Positions 1 through 7,072 of a stretch of 64,000 bases of DNA are shown piece by piece (position 1 is the stretch's first letter; each line of letters opens with the position of its first letter). The notes beneath the pieces are model-generated. The model did no database searches. It saw only the letters and a list, made by a program, of their open reading frames with translations, and was not told the DNA's origin. The position numbers and the translations under genes are program-made. Source of the stretch: an uncultured Acetatifactor sp. (GTDB lineage: Bacteria; Bacillota; Clostridia; Lachnospirales; Lachnospiraceae); the NCBI GenBank assembly GCA_947624245.1, contig CANQJL010000007.1, forward strand, positions 1-64,000, written 5' to 3'.

Positions 1-246
1 TATACGCTTCCGAGTGCAAGGATAACTTCACAGGACATTCAGAATTTTAATGCCCAGTACCCTGGTCTGGAGGTAAAACGCACAACTGCTTTTCATGACC
101 GGTTTTTGATCATAGACCATACGCAGGGATATCATATCGGGGCATCTATAAAGGATGCCGGGAAAAAATGTTTTGGGATCAACAGGATTGAGGATATGGG
201 CGTGATCAATGACCTTATCCAGCGTGCGGAGATTACAAGCACTTAA
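1..246 (+). CDS. ORF6N-type DNA-binding protein, C-terminal end (5' end outside window)
   Basis: An open frame enters from the left edge and stops at TAA 244-246, giving 81 residues. The pattern HDRFLIID, then YHIGASIKDAGKKCFGI, then a leucine-rich tail, matches the C-terminal part of ORF6N-domain proteins of phage and mobile-element type, where this block follows the N-terminal ORF6N DNA-binding region. The N-terminus lies outside the window, so completeness cannot be judged. A good terminator follows within 35 bases, so this is the last gene of its transcript. Family assignment rests on motif memory only; the exact role is unknown. Confidence 0.6.
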   Translation, partial: YTLPSARITSQDIQNFNAQYPGLEVKRTTAFHDRFLIIDHTQGYHIGASIKDAGKKCFGINRIEDMGVINDLIQRAEITST

Positions 247-279
247 AATACATAACAGGTTTTGCATAGTACTTTATAT

Positions 280-310
280 GGCATTGGAGTGATATCCGGT
301 GCCTTTTTTT
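280..310 (+). terminator. Rho-independent terminator after the ORF6N-type gene
   Basis: A 9-bp stem (GGCATTGGA 280-288 with TCCGGTGCC 295-303, two G-T pairs), a 6-base loop and a run of seven T (304-310). It lies 34 bases after the stop codon. Confidence 0.8.
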
Positions 311-374
311 ATGTCAGGAGATATCCGGGCTTTTTAACGTAAATAATGCGGAAAACAGATACGAGAAGCTGTCC

Positions 375-403
375 TGTCCTAAAATCGGAAAAAATGGTAT
401 AAT
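375..403 (+). promoter_or_regulatory. Probable promoter of the WYL regulator operon
   Basis: TATAAT at 398-403 sits about 60 bases before the chosen start at 464. The -35 position (375-380, TGTCCT) is a weak match with a 17-base spacer. Confidence 0.4.
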
Positions 404-463
404 AAACATGACGCACAGATGTCGTGTTTTGCTTGCTATACTGAGAATGGAGCGGGAAAAGTT

Positions 464-1375
464 ATGAAGATAGACAGGCTGATCGGAATATTGTCGGTCT
501 TACTGCAGGAGGAAAAGACAACCGCGCCCGAACTGGCGGAGAAATTTGAAGTTTCCAGAAGAACGATAAATCGTGATATCGAGGATCTTGGTAAAGCGGG
601 GATTCCGATCCAAACGATGCAGGGAATCGGCGGCGGTATCCGCATCATGGACGGATACCGGATAGACAGGATGCTTCTGACATCAAAGGATATGCAGGGA
701 ATCCTCGCCGGGCTCCGAAGCCTTGACAGCGTGAGCGGAAGCAGATATTACAGCCGGCTGATGGAAAAGCTGCAGACCGGTTCTTCGGAATTTGTAAACG
801 GCAGGGATTCCATGCTGATCGATCTGTCCTCCTGGTATAAAGGGACGCTTGCTCCGAAAATAGAGATGATACAGGAGGCAATCGAGAACAGGCGTCTGCT
901 GGATTTCAGGTATTATGCTCCGTCGGGGGAGAGCGCCAGAACCATCGAGCCATATTATCTGGTATTTAAATGGACAAGCTGGTATGTATGGTCGTGGTGC
1001 AGGAAGCGCAAAGACTTCCGCCTGTTTAAGCTGAACCGCATGGATCGGCTGTCTGTTTCTGACGAAACCTTCTCGTGCAGGGAGGTGCCGATGCCGAATC
1101 TGACCAACGAAAAAATATTTCCGGGAGGCATTCGGGTCAAAGTCCTTTTTGATCCGGATGTGAAGTGGCGCTTGGTGGAAGAATTCGGCCCGCACTGCTT
1201 TACTGAGGCGGCTGACGGGCGCCTGCTCTTTCAGGCGGACTATACGGATATGGAGAATCTTCTTACATGGATACTGACCTTCGGGGAAAAGGCGGAGGTG
1301 CTGGAACCGGCGGAGGTGCGGGAGAGGATTTGCAATATAGCGGAGGCGATGAGAAGAATCTATCAAAACCTGTGA
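464..1375 (+). CDS. HTH and WYL domain transcriptional regulator (YafY type)
   Basis: 303 residues. An N-terminal winged helix-turn-helix (about 1-55, with SRRTINRDIEDL as recognition region and a GIGGG wing) is followed by a WYL domain (about 135-215, including FRYYAPSG, EPYYLVFK and WYVWSWC). WYL proteins of this build are ligand-responsive regulators, often of the neighbouring genes. The start at 464 (MKIDRLIGIL) is preferred over an in-frame ATG at 419 because the family begins at this motif and GGAGCGG lies just upstream. The next gene starts 52 bases later on the same strand, so the two are probably co-transcribed. The effector is unknown. Confidence 0.85.
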   Translation: MKIDRLIGILSVLLQEEKTTAPELAEKFEVSRRTINRDIEDLGKAGIPIQTMQGIGGGIRIMDGYRIDRMLLTSKDMQGILAGLRSLDSVSGSRYYSRLMEKLQTGSSEFVNGRDSMLIDLSSWYKGTLAPKIEMIQEAIENRRLLDFRYYAPSGESARTIEPYYLVFKWTSWYVWSWCRKRKDFRLFKLNRMDRLSVSDETFSCREVPMPNLTNEKIFPGGIRVKVLFDPDVKWRLVEEFGPHCFTEAADGRLLFQADYTDMENLLTWILTFGEKAEVLEPAEVRERICNIAEAMRRIYQNL

Positions 1376-1427
1376 AAAGAAGCAGGGAAAGAAACCAATG
1401 AACAGAACCTATAGGAGGGAGAAGCAC

Positions 1428-2090
1428 ATGGGATATGAATGGGTGGACGGGTATCTGATGGAAAAAGCGGGTGTGACCAGGGACCTGCAGAAGGACTGGA
1501 ACTGGATGCGCTACCAGATCGGCGGGAAAATGTTTGCTGCGGTATGCAGGGATGAAGAAGACCGCCCCTATTATATTACGCTGAAACTGGAGCCGCTGGA
1601 GGGAGACTTCCTGCGAGAGCAGTATGAGGATATCATTCCCGGCTACTATATGAACAAAATGCATTGGAATTCGGTGAAAGCGGAGGGCAAGGTGCCGGAC
1701 GATCTTCTGAAAGATCTGCTGGATAAGTCCTATCAGATCGTATTGGGAAGCCTGAGCAAGAAAAAGCAGAGGGAAATTCTGGAGACAGCAAAAAAGGGCA
1801 ATCTCATCAGCTGCTGCGGTGCCGATTGTGCTGCCTGCTATTGTTATGGGAAAATGTGTCAAGGGTGCAGCGCCGTAAACGGAAAGGTGTTCCATGCGCC
1901 GGAAGGAAAGGAATGTCCTATTTATGCCTGCTGCAGGATTCAAAATGGCTTTCCTTCCTGCGGCAAGTGCGGTGAATTGCCCTGCGGGTTGATCCTGGGG
2001 ACGAGAGATCCAAGCCTTTCGGAAGAAGAATTCAGGAAGACGGTGTCTGACAGAGTAAAGAGGTTAAAAGGTGACAGCGATGGCGTTTGA
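1428..2090 (+). CDS. MmcQ/YjbR-like domain fused to a cysteine-rich DUF3795-type domain
   Basis: 220 residues. Residues 1-118 look like an MmcQ/YjbR double-wing DNA-binding fold (YYITLKLEP, then a region with PGYYMNKMHWNSV). Residues 128-205 form a cysteine-rich region resembling DUF3795 (CCGADCAACYCYGKMCQGC, then CPIYACC and CGKCGELPCG), which probably binds metal. The start at 1428 has AGGAGG 9 bases upstream (1413-1418); an in-frame ATG at 1398 lacks this. The gene probably shares a transcript with the upstream WYL regulator. Its 3' end overlaps the remnant of a GyrI-like gene. The role is not known; the domain calls are by motif memory. Confidence 0.7.
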   Translation: MGYEWVDGYLMEKAGVTRDLQKDWNWMRYQIGGKMFAAVCRDEEDRPYYITLKLEPLEGDFLREQYEDIIPGYYMNKMHWNSVKAEGKVPDDLLKDLLDKSYQIVLGSLSKKKQREILETAKKGNLISCCGADCAACYCYGKMCQGCSAVNGKVFHAPEGKECPIYACCRIQNGFPSCGKCGELPCGLILGTRDPSLSEEEFRKTVSDRVKRLKGDSDGV

Positions 2091-2370
2091 CTGGGCGGTT
2101 TCTGAAGCGTCGGCTAAGAAAAAGCAGGATTTTTCTAAGGTGGAGTTTCTGGCCTGCGACGAGGGCCTGTGCGTGCAGTGTATGCACATTGGGCCATACG
2201 ATGATGAGCCAGGGACAGTGGAAGCCATGCATCGGTATATGGAGGAGCAGGGATACGCTCCGGACATCACGGATCAAAGATTTCATCATGAGATTTATCT
2301 GAGTGATGCGAGAAGATGCGTGCCGGAGAAGCTGAGGACAGTCATCCGGCTTCCGATACGGAGGATATAA
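2080..2370 (+). pseudogene. GyrI-like small-molecule-binding protein, C-terminal half only
   Basis: The frame encodes FDWAVSEASAKKK, then CDEGLCVQCMHIGPYDDEPGTV, then HHEIYLSDARR and KLRTVIRLPIRR. This is the conserved C-terminal half of the roughly 200-residue GyrI-like (TipAS/effector-binding) proteins of Clostridia. The N-terminal half, about 100 residues, is absent: the homologous region begins within ten residues of the start, inside the end of the preceding gene. An internal deletion joining the two genes explains this best. It could still be translated from ATG 2080 or GTG 2071, but an intact fold is unlikely. Confidence 0.7.
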
Positions 2371-2478
2371 AAGATACTGAAGCGAATGCCGGCGGTAAAA
2401 AAAGTTTACATATGACAGGCAGCGTGCTATTATTTGGGTGTAGGGATAGAGGCATTTCAGCGAGGAAAGGTGAAAGCG

Positions 2479-2951
2479 ATGGACATTTTAAAAAATTTAA
2501 ATCACAGATTATCTCTTGCAGAAGGAGAGGTATGTTATGGAGGGGAAGAAGATGTCAAAAGAGTAGTAAGTGAATCCCCCATACAGTTGCCGGAAGATTA
2601 TATTGAGTTTTTAAAGAATATATCCGGCGGTGATGATGGCGGCGTAGAATTTTTGGTAGATGATGAGCTTGAAATTGTTATTTGGGACGCAGCAATGGCA
2701 TTGGAGAAACGTGAAGAATTTTCTTCCCCCTCTTCACAGGTTTTATGGAAAAAGTTTGGCTTATAGGAGACGATTTGGGCGATTTGGTCTTTTGTTATGG
2801 AGAAGGCGAAGAAGGGTTTGGGATTTATAGAGTTGGTGCGGGCACTCTAAGCTTAAGTTCTAAAGCTTTTGCCAAAAAAATAGCAGATAATCTTACTGAT
2901 TTTCTCGTAAAAGGCGTGGGAATCGATATTGCTACAATGCTCACACTATAG
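2479..2951 (+). pseudogene. SMI1/KNR4 (SUKH) family protein, frameshifted
   Basis: From ATG 2479 (MDILKNLNHRLSL, with GAGGAAAGG 8 bases upstream) the frame encodes a SUKH-like N-terminus with PIQLPEDYIEFLKNISGGDDG, and ends at TAG 2764-2766. The continuation, WLIGDDLGDLVFCYGEGEEG to the end at 2951, is in another frame. The shift lies at about 2745-2763 within ATGGAAAAAGTTTGG, next to a run of A. SUKH proteins serve as immunity proteins against contact-dependent or polymorphic toxins; no toxin gene is visible here. A true frameshift cannot be told from a sequencing error in the A run. Confidence 0.65.
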
Positions 2952-3028
2952 AGATATTTGCCGATATATTCCTGCAATCTAATGATGCGCAAGAAAGGCA
3001 TATAGACACAGTTTTATATACATGAATG

Positions 3029-3054
3029 GCAGGTTCTTCGGAGCCTGCTTTTCT
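3029..3054 (+). terminator. Rho-independent terminator after the SUKH gene
   Basis: An 8-bp stem (GCAGGTTC with GAGCCTGC), a stable TTCG tetraloop at 3037-3040, then TTTTCT. Confidence 0.85.
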
Positions 3055-3151
3055 AATTTATTGGCATAAAAACCATAAAAAAAAGTTTTGTTACGTTTAA
3101 TGAACTCAAGTGTCTTATCAGTGAAAATCACAGAGAGGAGGTGTAATATTT

Positions 3152-3232
3152 ATGCTTTTTTCGGTAGTATATAGGTAAAAAGGATTTGGTATGGAAGATT
3201 ACAGAATCATAGAGCTGTTTTTTGCAAGATGA
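3152..3232 (+). pseudogene. Stub of an ECF-type sigma factor gene
   Basis: ATG 3191 opens MEDYRIIELFFAR and then hits TGA at 3230. This 13-residue string is the characteristic N-terminus of a family of clostridial ECF-like sigma-70 factors, in which it continues for about 170 residues. In the same frame, ATG 3152 with a strong AGAGGAGGTG site encodes eight residues before TAA. The rest of the gene is gone: a terminator and the promoter of the next module follow directly. Upstream, at about 3088-3112, the string GTTACGTTT...CAAGTGTCT looks like the gene's own ECF promoter. Recognition is from memory of the family. Confidence 0.55.
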
Positions 3233-3248
3233 GAAATTATCACCCAAA

Positions 3249-3278
3249 AGCGGCAGGAAAAATTTCCTGCTGCTTTTT
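3249..3278 (+). terminator. Strong hairpin terminator separating the sigma stub from the toxin-antitoxin pair
   Basis: A nearly perfect inverted repeat (AGCGGCAGGAAA against TTTCCTGCTGCT, one G-T pair) followed by T5. It lies about 17 bases after the stub's stop codon and just before a consensus promoter. Confidence 0.8.
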
Positions 3279-3290
3279 AATGCTTGGATA

Positions 3291-3319
3291 TTGACAAAAA
3301 ACAATCATGTAGTTATGAT
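3291..3319 (+). promoter_or_regulatory. Consensus promoter of the MqsR-like/Panacea pair
   Basis: TTGACA (3291-3296), a 17-base spacer and TATGAT (3314-3319). Transcription would begin near 3326. This makes the in-frame ATGs at 3222, 3315 and 3321 unusable and supports the TTG start at 3372. Confidence 0.8.
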
Positions 3320-3371
3320 AATGATAGGAAAAACAAAAAAATACATCATACACTCCGCGGAGGATACAGTA

Positions 3372-3776
3372 TTGAATATAGATAAGAAAGGAATAGAACA
3401 GTACCTTTCCGAGGTAAAGGAGGCTGTCCGGAAAGGGAATTATCGACTGGACCGGAATGTCAGACGGCAGGATAACATTGACTTGTTCCTGAATTATATT
3501 ATTGATGAGGCAAAGGCAAAAGAGATCATACTGAGTCTTACTGTAATGGATTTTTCAGAAATCCTGCAGAATGAGCACAAAGGTTTTGAACATGAGAGAT
3601 TGTATGTATTTGGGAAGGAAGTAGTTCTTTTGGAGAGAAACGGAACGGAAGAAAAGACAGTTTCGCTGTATATCAAGTTCAACAAGTTGGAGAACTGTAG
3701 CGAACGCTGTGAGTTATTTGTAATCGTCGTTTCATTCCATGAACAGAAGTATCCGCTTACATATTATTTCAAATAA
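3372..3776 (+). CDS. MqsR-like toxin of a type II toxin-antitoxin pair
   Basis: 134 residues from TTG 3372, with GGAGG at 3359-3363, eight bases upstream. The protein has the order expected of the RelE/MqsR-like mRNA-interferase fold: an N-terminal helix (IEQYLSEVKEAVRKG), a basic stretch LDRNVRR, a middle helix with LSLTVMDFSEIL, and a C-terminal sheet with LYVFGKEVVLL, VSLYIKF and FVIVVSFHE. The strands LYIKF and IVVSF parallel those of MqsR. It lies 27 bases upstream of its presumed antitoxin. As in mqsRA, the toxin comes first. RNase activity is inferred from family and context. Confidence 0.65.
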   Translation: MNIDKKGIEQYLSEVKEAVRKGNYRLDRNVRRQDNIDLFLNYIIDEAKAKEIILSLTVMDFSEILQNEHKGFEHERLYVFGKEVVLLERNGTEEKTVSLYIKFNKLENCSERCELFVIVVSFHEQKYPLTYYFK

Positions 3777-3803
3777 TCAGGAGACAAATCGGAGGTGACA
3801 ATT

Positions 3804-4814
3804 ATGACAGAGAAGGGAAGAAGAGATTTCTGCATAGAATGTCGGAAAGAGGCAGAGTACCTTTTGCAGAAGAAGAACATCGTAAAAAATATAAGGGATA
3901 AGGACTATACCTTTGGAATCACGGTGGCTGTCTGTGCTGAGTGTGGTTCGGAAATGAGCATTCCGGGCCTTATTGATAAGAATGTTCAGGAGATTGACGA
4001 GCAGTACAGAGCGGCAGAAGGACTTGTATCAGTTGATGACATCGAAAGGCTGATGAAAATTTATAAAATCGGAAAGGCGCCGCTGTCTCTGGCGCTTGGC
4101 TTCGGGGAGGTGACCATACCGAGGTATCTGGAAGGGCAGGTGCCTTCCAAAGAGTATTCGGATATCGTCAAAGCGGCGCTTTCCTCTCCGGCGTATATGA
4201 AACAGAAGCTCATGGAGAACCGGAAGAAGCTGACAGATGCGGCGTACAGAAAGGCTTTTGCCACGGCAGAAAGCATAGAACGCCTGTTTTTCGTTTCAGA
4301 TAAGATGCTCAGGGTGATTGCGTATATTTTTGAGAAGCAGGAGGAGGTAACGCCGCTCATGCTGCAGAAGCTGCTTTACTTTATTCAGGGTATTTATTCC
4401 GCGTTGTATGGGAAGCCGATTTTTGAAGAGGATTGCAGAGCGTGGGTACATGGTCCGGTTTATCCGGAGGTATATGACCTTTTCAGAGATTTCAAATATA
4501 ATCCGATCGATGACGCACGGTTTGCGATTCTGAAAGGTAAGGCGGAGGACCTGACGGAAGACGAAAAACGGGTGATTGATCTTGTGGCCAACACTTTCGG
4601 TATGTATAGCGGGAAAGTATTGGAGAAGATCACGCACAATGAGGCTCCGTGGCTGGAAGCTAGGAAAGGATACGGCGACGGTATTCCTTCCGGCGCACTT
4701 CTATCGAAAGAACGGATTATGAATTATTACTTTTTAATAAACCGGAAATACGGCATAGGCAGCGAGGAGGGCCTTCGGGCTTATATTTGCGATATGTTGG
4801 GGAAGGCATCGTAA
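3804..4814 (+). CDS. MqsA-like antitoxin with Panacea (SocA/DUF4065) domain
   Basis: 336 residues. Residues 10-47 hold two CxxC pairs (C10, C13, C44, C47) of an MqsA-like zinc finger. Residues 75-112 form an XRE-like helix-turn-helix (KIGKAPLSLALGF...YLEGQVPS). Residues 168-310 form a Panacea domain (LQKLLYFIQGIYSALYGKPIF, WVHGPVYPEVYDLF, ITHNEAPWLEARKG). Panacea is an antitoxin domain known to pair with unrelated toxins; the zinc-finger/HTH part normally binds operator DNA and autoregulates. Start ATG 3804 has GGAGGTG 6 bases upstream. The pair has its own promoter and is intact among decayed neighbours. Confidence 0.85.
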   Translation: MTEKGRRDFCIECRKEAEYLLQKKNIVKNIRDKDYTFGITVAVCAECGSEMSIPGLIDKNVQEIDEQYRAAEGLVSVDDIERLMKIYKIGKAPLSLALGFGEVTIPRYLEGQVPSKEYSDIVKAALSSPAYMKQKLMENRKKLTDAAYRKAFATAESIERLFFVSDKMLRVIAYIFEKQEEVTPLMLQKLLYFIQGIYSALYGKPIFEEDCRAWVHGPVYPEVYDLFRDFKYNPIDDARFAILKGKAEDLTEDEKRVIDLVANTFGMYSGKVLEKITHNEAPWLEARKGYGDGIPSGALLSKERIMNYYFLINRKYGIGSEEGLRAYICDMLGKAS

Positions 4815-4883
4815 ATCGATTGTGGCTTCATGGAAAATATGATACATTATAGCTGTAAGAACATAGGAGAAAGGCGGAAGGTC

Positions 4884-5144
4884 ATGGAACATTCCTACCG
4901 ATTTTTTGAAAACAGGAGCTGTAAGTTTTTCCCGTGCCATGAAGGTCTGGAGGAGATGAACTGCCTGTTCTGCTTCTGCCCTCTGTACCACTGCGACGAC
5001 TGCCCGGGCAGTCCCCGCTATCTGGAAAAGGACGGTCAAAAGATCAAAGTGTGTACGGAGTGCACCTTCCCGCACAGGCCGGAGAATTATGATGCGGTAA
5101 TAGAGCTGTTGAAGGAAAAGAAAAAGAACAATTTCAGGGAATAG
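4884..5144 (+). CDS. Cysteine-rich small domain protein
   Basis: 86 residues, with the pattern C-K-F-F-P-C-H, C-L-F-C-F-C-P-L-Y, CDDCPG and C-T-E-C, followed by a conserved HRPENYD. This matches the cysteine-rich small domain family (PF04071), often found near cobalamin genes and presumed to bind metal. No cobalamin gene is next to it here. ATG 4884 (MEHSYRFFENRSC) is preferred over an in-frame ATG at 4830 because the family starts here. The esterase gene starts 16 bases after its stop and may be co-transcribed. Confidence 0.75.
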   Translation: MEHSYRFFENRSCKFFPCHEGLEEMNCLFCFCPLYHCDDCPGSPRYLEKDGQKIKVCTECTFPHRPENYDAVIELLKEKKKNNFRE

Positions 5145-5159
5145 CCGAAGGAGGGCGGT

Positions 5160-6266
5160 ATGATGAGAAGGTATTCCGAAGCGGCATTGTCGGCGCTGGC
5201 CGAAAGCCGAGATACGGTGAAAACGGGCGCCGTTTCGGTGCTGTTAAAGAAGACGGACCTGACGAAGAAGGGCCATATGGATCCCTATGAGGCGAGGTAC
5301 GAAAATCCGGAGCCTGCCGTGGCGCAGACGAAAGCGCCGGTCACTCCGCAGGAGATCGCGGCAGATATGCGGAATCGCTTTGGCTGCCACAATTACAATC
5401 TGAACCGGCGGGAGATCTATACGGAATATGAGTTCCTGACTGTGGAAGGCCGCAGGGTGGGACTGTGGCGCTATTATCTGCGCCGCCGCGCAGAAAGCCC
5501 CCGCCCCTGCCTGTTCTATATCCATGGCGGCGGCTGGGTGGCGGGAAGCGTCTATACCGTGGAAAATCCCTGCAAGCTGATCGCGGAGCTGGCAGATGCT
5601 GTGGTGTTCAATATCGACTATTCTCTGGCGCCGGAGGCGAAGTACCCCGCCGCGGTGAACGAGCTGTGGGAGGCTTTGCGGCATATATACCAAAATGCGG
5701 ACGCCTATGGCATCGACCGTGAAAAGATCCTGGCGGCGGGCGACAGCGCGGGAGGAAATTTTGCCGCCGTGCTGGCGCTGAAGGACAGAGAGGAAGGGAC
5801 TCATATGATTGCCGCACAGTTCCTCCTGTATCCGGGAGTGGTTCTGGGAAATACGGCGCCGGAGGGCTATGTCTGCAGCAAGGAGGATTTTGACGTCAGC
5901 CCCGAGGAGCGGGACCGCGTAATGCCTGCTCTGAATCTGGGACGGAGAGGCGGCAGGGACGGAGAGCTCGACGAGATGACGAAGCTGTATGTGTCCGATC
6001 CCGCCCATGCCGAGACCCCTTATGTGAGCCCGGCTCTGGCCGGAGATTTCCAAGGTCTGGCTCCGGCTGTCATCGCCACGGCGGAGTATGACGGACTGCG
6101 GGTCCAGGGCGAGTTCTACGGCGGACAGTTGGCGGCGGCCGGCGTTCCCGTGCAGGTGATGCGCTATGCGGGCTGCTTCCACGCATTTTTGGATCGGCTC
6201 GGATATGTGCCCCAGAGCGAAGATGTCTGCAGAGAGATGGCGAAGCGGCTTATGATGCTGCAATAG
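5160..6266 (+). CDS. Alpha/beta hydrolase, hormone-sensitive-lipase-type esterase
   Basis: 368 residues. It has the HGGG oxyanion motif (122-125, in YIHGGGWVAGS), the nucleophile elbow GDSAGGN (194-200, Ser196), the likely acid Asp311 (EYDGL) and His341 (CFHAFLDR). These place it in the HSL/family IV carboxylesterases (acetyl-esterase-like), which hydrolyse short acyl esters. No signal peptide is visible, so it is cytoplasmic. About 90 extra residues precede the catalytic domain. GGAGGG lies 5 bases before ATGATG. The substrate is unknown. Confidence 0.88.
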   Translation: MMRRYSEAALSALAESRDTVKTGAVSVLLKKTDLTKKGHMDPYEARYENPEPAVAQTKAPVTPQEIAADMRNRFGCHNYNLNRREIYTEYEFLTVEGRRVGLWRYYLRRRAESPRPCLFYIHGGGWVAGSVYTVENPCKLIAELADAVVFNIDYSLAPEAKYPAAVNELWEALRHIYQNADAYGIDREKILAAGDSAGGNFAAVLALKDREEGTHMIAAQFLLYPGVVLGNTAPEGYVCSKEDFDVSPEERDRVMPALNLGRRGGRDGELDEMTKLYVSDPAHAETPYVSPALAGDFQGLAPAVIATAEYDGLRVQGEFYGGQLAAAGVPVQVMRYAGCFHAFLDRLGYVPQSEDVCREMAKRLMMLQ

Positions 6267-6292
6267 AGCACCTCAACTGATATGAAGAGGAA

Positions 6293-6556
6293 ATGACAAA
6301 GAACAGCAGGGAGATAATCTGTGCACACAAGGATTTCTTTTCCGGACTGGTACAGATTCAGACGATTGTTGTAATCGGCCACTCTTTGTCAGAGGTGGAT
6401 ATGGATTATTACGCGGAGATTCTGAGACAGGTTTGGGCTGCAGGGAAGCTGAGATGGATCATAAGCTGCCATGACGAATCGGGGTTGAAGAGTATAGAAG
6501 CATTTGCAAGGCGGTTCGGCATTGCGTCTTCTCAGATAACGGTATTTTTTCTTTGA
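6293..6556 (+). pseudogene. AbiH-like abortive-infection protein, C-terminal remnant
   Basis: 87 residues with IVVIGHSLSEVDMDYYAEI and a later FARRFGI...TVFFL end. This is the conserved C-terminal motif of AbiH proteins, which are usually 250-400 residues. The N-terminal two thirds are missing and upstream sequence is the esterase's end. A weak GAGGAA lies before ATG 6293, but a functional protein is unlikely. It marks a former defence gene. Confidence 0.65.
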
Positions 6557-6585
6557 ATTTACGCTATTAAAAACGCACGCACCGC

Positions 6586-6613
6586 TTGACAAAAGCGGGG
6601 AATCCGCTATAAT
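6586..6613 (+). promoter_or_regulatory. Strong promoter of the antisense RNA of type I module 1
   Basis: TTGACA (6586-6591), a 16-base spacer and TATAAT (6608-6613), with no usable open frame downstream on this strand. The product is therefore probably a short RNA. Confidence 0.75.
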
Positions 6614-6619
6614 GAAAAT

Positions 6620-6716
6620 AGAAAAGGGCGTTGCCGACAAGCGGTTAGCCCAGAAACGAGTTTACAAAGTTAAACCTTAGAAACCGTCACTTGGCAGAGT
6701 GGCGGTTTCTGCTTTT
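6620..6716 (+). ncRNA. Putative antitoxin RNA of type I module 1
   Basis: The RNA would start about 7 bases after the -10 at 6608-6613 and end at a strong terminator: AGAAACCGTCACT (6679-6691) pairs with 6698-6710, followed by GC and TTTT. It is about 95 bases, noncoding, and antisense to the last ten codons and 3' untranslated part of the opposing small gene at 6687-6764. Promoter, terminator and overlap are seen directly; its action as antitoxin is inferred. Confidence 0.6.
6679..6716 (+). terminator. Terminator of the antisense RNA
   Basis: A 13-bp stem with one T-G pair, loop TGGCAG, and a T4 tail at 6713-6716. Confidence 0.8.
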
Positions 6717-6764
6717 CACAACGATTGTTACCGTAAAGGCTCCAATATGTAGTGTGATTCGCAT
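6687..6764 (-). CDS. Putative type I toxin peptide, 25 residues
   Basis: ATG at 6764 (minus strand) opens MRITLHIGAFTVTIVVK, followed by the basic tail SRNRHSAK and TGA. A strong ribosome site (GGGGGTGA) precedes it. The minus-strand promoter at 6857-6885 would give a roughly 90-base leader. In the leader, CCACCC pairs with the G-rich ribosome site (hairpin at 6770-6789, loop of 4), which would hide it. Ten bases at 6790-6799 are exactly complementary to 6641-6650, so the two ends of the mRNA can pair. Short beta-branched hydrophobic stretch plus basic tail, sequestered start and antisense RNA are all type I toxin traits. I do not recognise the family. Confidence 0.55.
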   Translation of the reverse strand: MRITLHIGAFTVTIVVKSRNRHSAK

Positions 6765-6856
6765 GGCCTCACCCCCTTTCGGGTGGTGTGGCTAACCGCC
6801 TGCCACGGGTTGTTCCGTCTTATGGCAGCGCCCTTACCTCTTACGAGGCAGTTTTC

Positions 6857-6885
6857 ATTCTATCCGATATATAGATTTTTGTCAA
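6857..6885 (-). promoter_or_regulatory. Promoter of the 25-residue peptide gene
   Basis: On the minus strand TTGACA (6885-6880), a 17-base spacer and TAGAAT (6862-6857): a near-consensus sigma-A promoter. Confidence 0.75.
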
Positions 6886-7011
6886 TGCAAGTGAGTATAT
6901 GTAGGAAAAGCTGCGGCATACCGACGGAAGAAAATCGGCCGAAAGAGAGAGTTAGCTGTGAATACTGGGCGGTAGACCTGATTCCGATGTATTGAATAGG
7001 ACGCGGCAATC

Positions 7012-7040
7012 TTGTCCTTTATCGCAGGGTGTGATATACT
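7012..7040 (+). promoter_or_regulatory. Probable promoter of the beta-galactosidase gene
   Basis: TTGTCC (7012-7017), a 17-base spacer and TATACT (7035-7040), 33 bases before the start codon. The -35 is a partial match. No clear operator palindrome is seen. Confidence 0.5.
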
Positions 7041-7072
7041 TTCTACAGAAGACAGAACGGGAGGAAAACAGT

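Noticed and set aside
2371..2478. Promoter for the SUKH gene (TATTAT near 2429)
   Set aside because: No -35 match at the right distance; too weak to list.
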